Part shown: positions 35,901 through 46,542 of the stretch, piece after piece
Position numbering within the stretch: the first letter of the stretch is position 1
How the letters are laid out: each line of letters starts with the position of its first letter
NCBI RefSeq assembly: GCF_000237925.1
Contig: NW_017386046.1
Span: forward strand, 124,001-188,000
Length of the DNA: 64,000 nucleotides
DNA from: Schistosoma mansoni
Taxonomy: Eukaryota > Platyhelminthes > Trematoda > Strigeidida > Schistosomatidae
Reading direction: 5' to 3'
The notes under the pieces: generated by a model
Seen by the model: only the letters and a program-made list of their open reading frames with translations
Databases searched by the model: none
Told to the model about the DNA's origin: nothing
Made by a program: the position numbers and the translations under genes

Positions 35901-38900
35901 AGCAGAAAACTAAACGACTAATGGTTGAAATGCAGTCGACTGGTGTTCTCTTACCCACAGTGGTCAGGGCGATGTCAACGAAACAATGTCCCCGGATAGA
36001 CGCAAGGAAAATATTTTCGAATGGACAACAAATTATATGTATCTTACTGGAATTGTAACTGAGAAATGACGGTTCAAAATGAGTACGTGGAGTGATAAGT
36101 AGTGTATGGGATCAACTTACAAAATAATATGAGTAATAATAATACATACGATCATCGAAAGTTCTACAAAATAACACAAAATTGTGTGTAGAATAGCTTA
36201 CCAAGATGGTTTAAAGCCAGTGTGTGATGCATACCGATCGCAAACTGACGCCAATCTTGATCCGGATCAAATCCAAAGGCTCGAATTAACATGAACTGAA
36301 TAAGGGGACCCTGTCGAGCGATCAGCTGGGCTTCTGACCTGTCAGCTTCCTGACGATCAGTTACTAGCTTTTCAGCATTCTCAGCCATATCCAGTTCGAT
36401 GTCAACAAACTCTTCCGTAGAATTACATGAAAGCGATTTTCCATGACCGGTTGTATCGCGTAATGCCAGCTGACCATAATTATTTAGACCACAGGCATAG
36501 ATGGCACCAGTCATTTGACAACGAGCGAATGTAGCGAAACCTCCTGCCCACACATCGGAAAAACGGACGGCTCCACGAACTCGACATTCAGTAGGTTGAA
36601 GTAGTGAGCCTAAAATTCAATAATAAATCACAGGAGTACGAAATAGAAAAATCAAGTTGTTACAATGTGCTCTTAACATCTGAAGAAGTACAAGGATGTA
36701 TTTGACACTACAGATTAAAAATTATGGTTAATATTTTAAAAAGTAGAGCACATGGGACTAAAGTATGAAGGTATTAGTGGGCATGTTATGACAATAAAGA
36801 TTTCCCCTAGCTTTACTTGCTAACGAAACAACAATACTTAGGTCCACCAGAAGTGCTGTTCGGCTCAATATGAAATAAATAAAAGGTTGAAATTCGAAGG
36901 GCCTAGTTTTAAACTGGACAAAAAGTTTTATTAGCAAATAGAAGAAATGTTGCATATAGTGCGATGGCAAATCTGCTTAAATCCCCTCTATTTATTCATA
37001 GTCATCGATACTTCCTAACTACATTTAGAAAAGTACCTTCTCCAAAAGAAAAAGATAGTTGAGAGATAATACAGAACAGCAAACACGCAAAGGAAATTGA
37101 TCGGACCTGACAACACTAAAATTACTGACTTTTTGATCTACTTAAAATAACTTCTTCTTGAGAAAGTACAGTTTACAAATCTTGAGGTATTCTATCAAAA
37201 CGATCAGTTTAAGACATAAACAAAAATTTTGGTTTTATTAGTTAATAATAAAGATGGATGCATCTAAAACAAGAAGCCAAAGGGATCATCTTATAGACAC
37301 CTAACCTGAGTCCAAAAAAGCACATTAGACCATTTTGTTTGCCCTCATCAGCAACAGGTCTATCCTACTCTCCACTAAATAGTAGCTTTATTTTCGTAAA
37401 AGCTCAAGTCATATACAATAAAAACGAATGTACATTGATTATACTGGCTGTTGGAATAAGATGTCTATAAACTTATAGCAGTAGCACCTGAAACAAAAGT
37501 CATGAGTTTTGGAGCACTTAATTTATCTAGTACAAGTTTATACACTCAGCTGCTTTGTACCATACTTGTGTGATGGCTAGTAGTGCCACCCAATGTCCGG
37601 ACCGAATTAAGTAAATCATTGCTCGAACCTGGGATCTGATGGCTAAAGGAGGAAGACGATATGGCAATGTAACTACAATACAAGTTTTGTTAATTCAATC
37701 CTCCTGATATCCAAATGGAAAGTTAATGTAAAGCTAGCAAATCAGTCAGTCATACGCAACATACGCAACAAAGTTGTTAAGGCAAATCCCAGAGTAGTAG
37801 AGGTAGTAGTAGCATTATTGATAAGAAATAAGATTAGGCGCAGAAGATACGACTTAAAAATAAAATAAGTAGTGAAATGGCGACAACATTTGTGAGATAA
37901 TTTAGAAACCTAGGATTTAAGAAAAGAAAAAGAGTGGATCTAAAGCAAAGTAACAACCCAAAACATGTCTGAACGTGGATACAACTTAAATTCGATATCT
38001 TTAATGACTGCTTATAGAAACTGTCACAGGCCAATTTTCAAAACAGTAGTTTAATATTACAGCAAAAGATGTAAAGTATATCAAAATGTTTTCCTTACTA
38101 ATCCCTGAACGACCACCATCTTTAGCAAACCGTTCAGCAACACGACCCAGTTGACCTTGTTCACCACATCCCATAGTATAGAGCCGACCTTCATCTGTCA
38201 GACAAACCAAATGGTCTTGTCCAGAAGCAATTTTCACTACATGTGTACTAGGAGTTAGAAGCGCTGTATTTATCGATCGACTAGATAACTTGGAATCATT
38301 GTTTGAAACACCATCATTGTTTTCAGTGGAACTGTTCATTGCATAAGCTAGTAATAGTCGCGGAGTTGTACAAATCTCCCCAGGTTGTGTGAGTCCTATA
38401 GGACCACTAGCTCCTCGGAACGTTCCCCACAACCACACCTGACCATTGGTATCTAAGGCTGCAGTGTGACTATCACCAGCGGAAACCTAAACAACAAAGA
38501 AAGGGTTAGTTTACTTATTGTACAAATCCACGAGACAAGTTTGAAAATAGGACAAAGTCATTTAATCATTCTAGAGTAGTACAAATAGTAACGATATTAA
38601 TGATGATATAGAATACTATGAATACACGAAGTGATTACGAAAGAATAAATCCGAGTAATCACGCCAGTCAATGAACAATCACTATTTCACTAACAGATTT
38701 ATCGTACACACCTAGTAGCCTCCGTCTAATCTCGAAATTTCTAACTAGATGGTTCCAAAATACACGAAAAATACTTCGAAGACATCTATGATAGAATACT
38801 AGTGACACACGAATATCCTCTATTGTTAAAGACTACGTTTTAATCATAAAGAATAGGATAAAGTTCTACTCAGTATACTTGCCCTTTAGTTGATAGATCG

Positions 38901-41900
38901 ATGTATCGCTTACTTCACAAGTGATGCAAGTTGGCAGAAGCCGAACAAGCGTTCTGAATGTGTCGATAGTTCATCATGCACCAACCCATCAGGGCTGATG
39001 AGACTTCCAAGATAAGTGAAGTGTTCAATCCCCTCAACTACTTCATTTTTCGTCATTACTTTGGGCGTTGATGCAGACCAATCCTGAAGCAACATCTTGT
39101 GTTCGGAGGGGGATAAACATTTCAACTATGGTTGGATTGTTGCTCAAGGTGATCCGAAGATTGAATCCACGAGACTATAATTTATGGACGAACCAATCAG
39201 ATTCGCGATAACAGGTCTTGGATCATTAGATTTACACACTATGAAAATAAACTATACGATTAAAATCAAATGTAATATTTTGAAATGTTTATCAGTTACT
39301 TACCATAACTATCTTTACCTTCGTTGGAAACGGTATAAGTCCAAGATGACACTCATCTACAATAGGGTAAGAACCATTGTGATCGCATGAAGACAAATCA
39401 CAGGATCCTGACTCCGTACCCGTTGGTCTACCCAATGCTCCCTCATCATTGCAACCACAGGTAGCAACAGTACCATTAGTTGTCAGGCAAACAGAATGCA
39501 TGCCCCCGCAACATATTTGTGTGAAATAAGAAAAAGAATTTTCTTTGGTTGTTTGTAATGCATTAAGACTTGTAGCACTTGGGAGCGCAGGTCTTGAACG
39601 TTCTGTTACATCTGGTCCCAAACCAAGTTGGCCAGTATCCCCAACACCGAGGAAAAGAGCAGTACCTGGAACAGTAGTTGTAACGTTGTTTCTAATTTGC
39701 TTTGTGTGTCCACTTAGTTGTGATGGTGGAGAATGAGGGCCTCCAGAAGTTTCGACTGAAAATGACGTGATTTTTAGAGTAACAAGAATTTACTTACTGA
39801 GACAGAAATGACACTAACTCAAAAATCGTAATTAAAAATGATCGGAAAAAGCAACAAACATTGATTTTGAAAGTCTCAGTAAAATGACTGATTGGTTACC
39901 TATACAAAGTCTACGACTACTTGAAAATGATTTTTGTAATTGTGTATTTGTCTGACTGACAACGGGATAAGTTATTCAAATACAGTACCTTGGATGCATA
40001 GAACGGGTCTACGTTAATGACCAGTAATCTACTCGTTCACACGGGTAGGGTTTCAAACAGACTGGCCTGCACTTAAAACAATTTGCTCTTGAACCAAAAC
40101 AAAACGTCTCTTGAAAACACATTGTCTAGTAGTATAGGACGAAATCGGAAAAATCGTTAGAAAATAAGTAGCATACCGGGAAATAATGGAGCACCGACTA
40201 TTTACTGATTTATTGGCACTATTTACATTTAATATTGTGAGGACCTAAAGCATACTCGTTCGTGTCTCCCTATACGTTCATAAGAGTTCAATGTGAGTAT
40301 CAGTAACCATAGTGGGATATGAGTATGCTTTTTTCCAATTATACTGCTTGATTTTTTTTAATGAACGTTTTAAAAACGTTTTCTATTGATGTTAAATTAT
40401 ATCATGTGAACTTGGGTGCCAGAAAAACATTGTTTACAGCCATAGTGGTGGATCTATAAAATATTGACTTTTAAGACATACTACTTACTAAAATGATCAC
40501 TCCAGATAACAACAGTAAGCGAAGTTGTTACTATATTTTATTATTATTTGAACACATAAATATTGGTACAAAGGGGAACCATATATATATGCGCCTCACA
40601 AATCTCATTTGTTTTGTGTGAGGGCTGTGATACTGCTCAGGTGCACAAACTGAAGCAGGTGGTTTTCTTAGGGGCCCACACCCCGAGCCTTTGACCTGAA
40701 GGTCTAGTCTACAAGGCAGTGGAGCATCGTAAGGAGATGCAGTCCCATGGTAGCCGGTGACCAAATAATTGGTTCATACGCCATTTGTTCCTTCAGGATA
40801 CTGGAGTCCATGTGCACCATTGGTTTGGAATCAGGGTTTTCCAACTCCCCTAGGTGAACTCGCCATGTCCACCAACCCGGTTAAAGCGCCGGACATTCGC
40901 TTTTCGTCCTCTCAATTTCGTAAACAACACCCCCGCCATGAGAAGGCAGTGAGTAGGACTTCCCTGGCAGAGACTATATATTCGCGTGGCCATGTGAGAG
41001 CATTTCGAGAGGGAGAGCGGACTCTCCCCACTTTCGGCCGTACCAGGGCATTTGGGGGCTGTTACTGTATATACTACTATCAGATCAAATAAAATGAATA
41101 CTGAATTGTTCTGTGCATAGGCAACCATTCCCATTACCCTATAACGAAAAACTTGCGGAACAGCAGAGAAATCTGAATTTACTCTTCTAAAAAGTTAACT
41201 TACGCGCCCGTTTCCGTGCAGTCAACACGACATAAATATAATCTACAAATATTAACTTGATCGGATTGAGACGAATCGCATAAGTACGAAAAATGACTTA
41301 AGCAAGGGAAAATAGTTCTATCATCACCAATCGAAAAGTAAAGGAGAACAAGGACAGAATGACAGGTTATATGAGATAATATTAATCACGATGTAGAGTC
41401 AACGTGAATGTGCCGTCACACCACTTAAACTTTCCGAACAGATTTTGACTGCTATATGGATACTGACTGGCATATCTACATGGCTCTACACTAGTCTTGG
41501 ACTCTTCGACTCGATGTCAAGTTTTCTGGTCATATTCTTACCTAATCCGGTAACATCAACTACAACTTTACAATAAAGTAGACGGAGATCGAGAATGTAA
41601 CATCTCTTCAATCTATCTAAATTGACATCTTCAGCCGCTTCATTAACGTCAGTCTACGTCTAGCATTAATACCCATTAATCGATAGTTTTATCATACACG
41701 ATCGATATTTCGAAGTACTTATATCAGAGACTGCGATGATACCAAGTTTCCTGACAATAAAGATTGCCTCATACTATAAATCAATGAAAACACTTATGTA
41801 AAAAGTGAAACCTGTAGGTCTTTAGAATTCCCTTTATCGCACTTGAAACTCATGATATTAGTGGGGGAAAGTGTTGCCGAATCAGTGACCAAGTTTTTAG

Positions 41901-44900
41901 AGGTGGAATATTTAAAACAAAAAGCCATTGAAGCTACTACTTGTGATAAATACCATGACTGACCGTTGCTGCTACCTTGACGTGGTGGTCGGGCTTGCCT
42001 ATCGTGATGATCCAATCGAGCTATGCTGGCTGGAACAATCGTTCCTCAAGGTCCTACCATGCCAGACAGGTCGGTTGAAGAGCGGTGAGACTAAAAGCAG
42101 CAATCCCAAGGTCCGAAGGCGAAGTCGTACTGCTGACTGTACAGAGGTGTGAAAGCAGTAAGGTGTTTCCTTCAGACAACCAGCATGACAGCGATGCTGC
42201 CTTCCCACAAGGAGGGGTTGGGTTAGAAAAGGTCGACCCTAAAAATGCACACCTCGCCTTATCCCACGGATTTCCGTCTCCGGCGGTAAGGACTTTTGAA
42301 GAACGGAGCTAACACGTCAAAAATCCCCCACAAAAAGGCCGTGCGTGACCGGCCTCAAGCAGATGTCCCTTGGGCACTGCGGTCACGCTCCCAGGTCGTT
42401 AAGACCAACACTAATCCAACTTCTTTTTCAGGTCCCTCAAGAAATACCCTTCCACGGTGTGGGCAGCCGGGAAGTGATACTAGCCCTCATACCCTTAACT
42501 GCACACAAGACCAAGTTGGTCGCTTTCAAATCCTTCCTACACCTAATAACTCTGTTATCTCCTCGACTAACCCTTCCCACGTCCTTTTATCGCGTCGCAC
42601 CGCTAGGGCAAACGATTCGAGTACACAGAACGTTATTCCTGGTCTCTTGAAACCACGCTCTAAACTACATATAGGAACTTTTAATGTCCGAACATTGTGC
42701 CAAATAGGACAACAGGCTTCCTTAGCTAGAACTCTAGAATCTTACACCATCGATGTGTGCTGCGTCTCCGAAACGCGCATACAAGATCCGAGTAGTGTCA
42801 TTCATTTGACCGCACCTAATCAAAATAAAGTTTCATCTCGATACACGCTCCGTGTATCTGGAAGCCCTGACGCTGCTTCCCGTGGCCTCGCTGGAGTAGG
42901 TATAGCATTAAGTCCTAGGGCAGAACTAGCTCTTTTAGACTGGATCCCAGTAGACAGTCGTCTATGCGCTGTTCGACTAAACGGATCAGTAAGGACTCGG
43001 AAAGATAGGGAAATTCGTCGTTGCCTCTTCGTCGTCTCTGCCTACTCTCCCACTGACTGCAGCTCAGACGATATAAAAGATGAGTTCTACAGGAAACTTT
43101 CTGACCTTCTCCGAGAAGCTAGGCGTTCTGATGTAGTAATAGTAGCAGGTGACTTTAATGCTCAAGTAGGTAAACTAAGTGAAAGGGAAGGACACCTGGG
43201 TGGATCTTATGGTGTCATGGCGAAAAGAACAGATAATGGCGACCGTCTGTTGCAGCTATGCTCAGATAACCGCCTATTTCTTGCAAATACTAACTTTAAG
43301 CATAAGGAAAAACATCTTTTGACCTGGCGACCCCCGAATTCGTCCCAACGTTGGACCCAATTAGATCACATCGCTATCAGCCACCGATGGAGGGGCTCGA
43401 TAGAAGACTGTCGCTCATTCTGGGGCACATGCTTAGATTCAGATCATGCTCTAGTGCGAGCACGTATTTGTCTGCGTCTTACTGGACGTAGGAAAGACAC
43501 TGCAGGGAAGCCTCTAAGGGTTCTACTTAATGGTAGGCAAGCTAAGAATATATTTCAGGAACAACTAGAAAAACAGTTAGGCAGCCATGTAAGTTGTGTC
43601 CACCCCGAGGCAGCGTGGAATGACATCCGAAAAGCTGTGGAATCAGCAGTGATATCCGCTAATAAGGTAAACCATAACGTTAGGGAGAAACAATGGATCT
43701 CGGCAGCATCTACCGCACTGATAGATGCTCGTAAACTCATCCCACCTGGCTCTGAGCATAACGAAGAGCGGAGTCAACTTAAGCGCAGGCTTATAAGAAG
43801 TCTACGTAATGATCGTGAACAGTGGTGGGTAGCGAAAGCAAGAGAGATGGAAAAGGCAGCGGCAATAGGTAACAGTAGGCAGCTATTCAGACTTGTTAAA
43901 GAAACCGGTATTAGGAACCCGAATATCAGTGAAACCATCTCAGATAAAGATGGGCATANNNNNNNNNNNNNNNNNNNNNNNNNNNNNNNNNNNNNNNNNN
44001 NNNNNNNNNNNNNNNNNNNNNNNNNNNNNNNNNNNNNNNNNNNNNNNNNNNNNNNNNNNNNNNNNNNNNNNNNNNNNNNNNNNNNNNNNNNNNNNNNNNN
44101 NNNNNNNNNNNNNNNNNNNNNNNNNNNNNNNNNNNNNNNNNNNNNNNNNNNNNNNNNNATAGTTTTATCATACACGATCGATATTTCGAAGTACTTATAT
44201 CAGAGACTGCGATGATACCAAGTTTCCTGACAATAAAGATTGCCTCATACTATAAATCAATGAAAACACTTATGTAAAAAGTGAAACCTGTAGGTCTTTA
44301 GGATTTCTGATTATACTCCTACTCATGATATTAGTGGGGGAAAGTATCGACAACTGCATCTCTGTGCTTTTTAGAGGTGGAATATTTAAAACAAAAAGCC
44401 ATTGAAGCTACTACTTGTGATAAATACCATGACTGATAGTTGGTTGACAAACTTGTGCTACGACATATCTAGACCCTGACAAGAAAATTTAACCTGAGGA
44501 AAGACAATGATTTGTTACTCTGACATATCCTAGAAGGACGTCTTTACAATTCTAGAGCAAGAGGGAATTAGGAAACAACTCAGTATCTATATGTAGCTAA
44601 CCGTACAGACCGTTAATTGACGTTATCATATCTCATTAACAGTAAAGACAACATGAACAAATTTGAGTCGGAAAATTTACATATTTTTTTACCAACTACA
44701 GGTCGCAGTAAACATGTTAATGTTTAGTTGGAATTTAAGCCGTTAATTAACGTCAGATGCCTGAACCGATGAGAAAGGTAACGGGGTCACAAGGATTTAA
44801 TGGTAAAAATAGCGACATCAGATGTAATGGATAAAGTGTGATAGGAAGCGTGTCGAAATGAAAAAAAGCATACGGAAAAATAAGGTACTTATTACTCGTG

Positions 44901-45397
44901 AGGCGTAAAACAGAACAAGATGAAATATTTGTGGGGGCAGTAGGACAAGCATTTCAACTATTAGCTGTGATAAGCTCACTGCATTTGAATAATGATAACA
45001 TGTGTGTACTAAGCCTGTTAAACAGAATATGAAACCCACAGTAAACCAATAGCACTCAGTATGGAATGTTTTCATAACGATTTATTTTAAGTTCGGTTGT
45101 ATACACTTCATTTGGAAGCGCTATAGCAAAAACAAACTGTACCCCATTTGAGATCATCAAACTTACTATAGTTTAGTGAATATTATATGAACTAGCGATG
45201 AATTATATTACTCACAAATATACATGCACAAATAACTTGGTCAATATCAAAAAAGAACTATGGAACTACTTACACTTCCGGCGCTTCCTCAAACCACTGT
45301 CGAACGTGATTGAACTTCGTTTCTGACGAACAGGAACACCACTACTCTTAACAGTATCACGGCCATCCACATTTTGAGAGGACGGTTTGATGACCAT
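29995..45397 (-). CDS. RCC1: Regulator of chromosome condensation, Ran guanine-nucleotide exchange factor
   Basis: RCC1 binds chromatin and loads Ran with GTP, driving nuclear transport and spindle assembly. Seven exons join in frame: 45397-45274, 39755-39304, 38486-38099, 36609-36202, 34035-33862, 32375-32267, 30643-29995. The total is 2304 nt, 767 aa (human 421). Exon 1 ends with a basic nuclear-localisation cluster RKRRK (37-41). Seven propeller repeats follow: [76 protein letters not shown]. By alignment from memory to human RCC1, residues needed for exchange are kept: AGDSH (Asp197), SGQDH (Asp283) and GMHHT (His449), matching Asp128, Asp182 and His304. Differences from vertebrates are Asn/Ser-rich and acidic insertions at about 240-270 and 372-423, and a Ser/Thr/Asn-rich tail from about 571 to 767. 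The 5.5-kb first intron holds a SINE-like element, a duplicated segment and a LINE. Confidence 0.95.
31197..31776 (+). mobile_element. SINE-like non-autonomous element sharing its 3' end with an RTE LINE, copy 1
   Basis: In RCC1 intron 6. A perfect 12-bp duplication, AACATGATAGTT, lies at 31185-31196 and 31777-31788. The element ends in AAATAAATAAATAAATAAAA. It contains GCCCCCAAATGCCCTGGTAC near its 5' side, a short CT run, and ATTTGGTCACCGGCTACCAT. Small open frames are present but cross-strand and not conserved in length. The last 65 bp or so resemble the 3' end of the LINE remnant at 1205-1275, implying mobilisation by the LINE machinery. Confidence 0.8.
32932..33049. repeat. Foldback repeat, copy 3 (order B'-A')
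   Basis: In RCC1 intron 5. TTCATTCGCTGAGATTTTAC (block B') is followed by CCAACTCGGCGCCCAAATAC and TCTAATTTAGACGAAAG (block A'). With the other two copies it supports an ancestral unit A-B-C-B'-A'. Confidence 0.65.
38905..39185 (-). mobile_element. LINE remnant (RT C-terminal piece) in RCC1 intron 2
   Basis: The minus-strand frame reads HKMLLQDW, then [20 protein letters not shown], the signature stretch of RTE-type RT C-terminal regions, followed by stops. Only about 280 bp remain. Confidence 0.65.
40537..41059 (-). mobile_element. SINE-like element sharing its 3' end with an RTE LINE, copy 2
   Basis: In RCC1 intron 1, opposite in orientation to copy 1 and nearly identical over their shared length. 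It is flanked by TGTTACTATAT (40526-40536) and TGTTACTGTAT (41060-41070), an 11-bp target duplication with one mismatch. It lacks the first ~45 bp of copy 1 and has a shorter CT run. Confidence 0.75.
41071..41682. other. RCC1 intron 1 sequence, nothing recognised
   Basis: Unique-looking intronic sequence between the SINE-like element and the duplicated segment. No exon is seen on either strand. Confidence 0.4.
41683..41962. repeat. Left copy of a 280-bp direct duplication flanking a LINE
   Basis: Matches 44159-44436. The first ~145 bp are identical in both copies. Two patches of about 20-25 bp (after GTAGGTCTTTAG and after GTGGGGGAAAGT) are quite different, and the rest is identical to CCATGACTGA, where the LINE begins. 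Confidence 0.8.
41963..43958 (+). mobile_element. RTE-clade LINE: 5' UTR and endonuclease half, truncated by a gap
   Basis: The LINE starts just after 41962. One uninterrupted frame covers 42296-43958, and no ATG lies near its beginning, so the true start is unclear. It encodes an apurinic-endonuclease-type domain: IGTFNVRTL (Asn of the first motif), [11 protein letters not shown] (Glu), [18 protein letters not shown] (Asp, Asn), TQLDHIAIS and [11 protein letters not shown] (Asp-His). A linker follows with [20 protein letters not shown], typical of the stretch before an RTE reverse transcriptase. The RT itself would lie in the N gap and beyond. Absence of stops makes it the youngest LINE in the window. 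Confidence 0.85.
43959..44158. other. Assembly gap, 200 N
   Basis: Interrupts the LINE. The sequence on its right is not LINE 3' end but a second copy of the segment that lies upstream of the LINE. Confidence 0.99.
44159..44436. repeat. Right copy of the direct duplication
   Basis: Second copy of 41683-41962, without the LINE: after CCATGACTGA it continues into TAGTTGGTTGACAAAC. It looks like the empty insertion site. Confidence 0.8.
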
Positions 45398-45609
45398 GCT
45401 AGCACACAGGTTGAATAGGCCACCAAGCCGAACAAATGAAGCAGATGTTCAATGCCTAAATAGTTTCAAATAGTTGTAGACGAAATAGAAGGAGCATAAC
45501 AGGTTTCCGTATCCAGAGGATTGCTGATGGCTACATGCAGAAACCTAGGCATACTTATCAAACAGAGGAGAAATGTTATCAAATTTTAGTGAATACTATC
45601 ATGAGTCCT

Positions 45610-46000
45610 TGAGAATGTACCGTTTCCTCTTAAAAGACTCTTTGAAAGTTGTTTTGACCACCTCAGTCGGCAGCAAATTCCAAAAATTCTCTACTCTTAA
45701 AAAGTGAAAGGTGTCTCTTCTGTCCATTTCTCTATCCTATGTCTCTGATTTCTGACTGCAGCTCCTGAGGTTTTTATTAGGACTGAGTCTATGTAAGTAC
45801 TTAAGAGGGTGTCCATAAGTATTTGTGATGTTACAAGTCATTTTAAGGTCACCTTTCGTGTTATTATGCTCGAATGGATAGAAACTCAGTGAGTTGATGT
45901 GCTCTTCATAAGGTTCGAATTTAAGTACTCGAACTCATTTCGTGGCTCGCCTTTGGATACATTCCAGAGTATTCTTACCCTTTTGGAGTGAAGAGAAAAC
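45610..46000 (-). mobile_element. LINE remnant: C-terminal tail of a CR1/jockey-like polyprotein
   Basis: Read on the minus strand from 46000: KNTLECIQRRATK, a stop, VRVLKFEPYEEHINSLSFY, GDLKMTCNI, then LRVENFWNLLPTEVV and FKESFKRKR. The sequence QRRATK followed by a YEERL-like block is diagnostic of the C-terminal tail of non-RTE LINEs. It lies about 210 bp upstream of the RCC1 start codon. Confidence 0.75.
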
Positions 46001-46049
46001 CTTATATTTCCATACCCTCAATGGAATCAAACAAAACTATCTAATATTA

Positions 46050-46232
46050 GTAAACAGAGATGGATAGTGGCTAGCAGTGGAATCCAGGACGCGCGTTTTG
46101 TCCTATTTGGGACTCGTCAGCTGGATGTACCTGCATCTCAGAGTTGATGTTCACTCTGGGACTCGAACCCAGTACCCTCGCTTCAAACGCCATCGCGTTA
46201 TTCACTCGGCCACTGAGTCCTGATAGCCACTT
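46050..46232 (-). mobile_element. tRNA-derived SINE with hammerhead ribozyme body (Sm-alpha-like)
   Basis: On the minus strand the head carries an RNA polymerase III A box, TGGCCGAGTGAA (46212-46201), and B box, GGTTCGAGTCC (46169-46159), as in a Ser/Leu-type tRNA. The body carries a hammerhead layout: CTGACGA (fits CUGANGA), stem II GTCC/GGAC with loop CAAATA, then AAAA where GAAA is required, then CGCGCGTC and CTGGATTCC. The G-to-A change at the first base of the GAAA box (G12) should abolish or strongly reduce cleavage. Confidence 0.8.
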
Positions 46233-46283
46233 GCTTGTGCGATGGGGTGAAGTTTGAATTCACTTAGTATTGTTTGTTGAATC

Positions 46284-46483
46284 NNNNNNNNNNNNNNNNN
46301 NNNNNNNNNNNNNNNNNNNNNNNNNNNNNNNNNNNNNNNNNNNNNNNNNNNNNNNNNNNNNNNNNNNNNNNNNNNNNNNNNNNNNNNNNNNNNNNNNNNN
46401 NNNNNNNNNNNNNNNNNNNNNNNNNNNNNNNNNNNNNNNNNNNNNNNNNNNNNNNNNNNNNNNNNNNNNNNNNNNNNNNNNNN
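46284..46483. other. Assembly gap, 200 N
   Basis: Exactly 200 N, separating two SINE copies in opposite orientation. Confidence 0.99.
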
Positions 46484-46542
46484 AATAGGACAAAACGCGC
46501 GTCCTGGATTCCACTGCTAGCCACTATCCATCTCTGCTTACC
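46484..46542 (+). mobile_element. SINE 3' part, inverted partner
   Basis: The first 52 bp, beginning AATAGGACAAAACGCGCGTC, are the exact reverse complement of the SINE at 46050-46101, including the same defective AAAA box. Its tRNA-like head would lie in the gap. Confidence 0.7.

Noticed and set aside
46140-46232. tRNA gene
   Set aside because: A and B boxes are present, but the cloverleaf is degenerate and continues into the SINE body, so it is a SINE head and not a functional tRNA gene.
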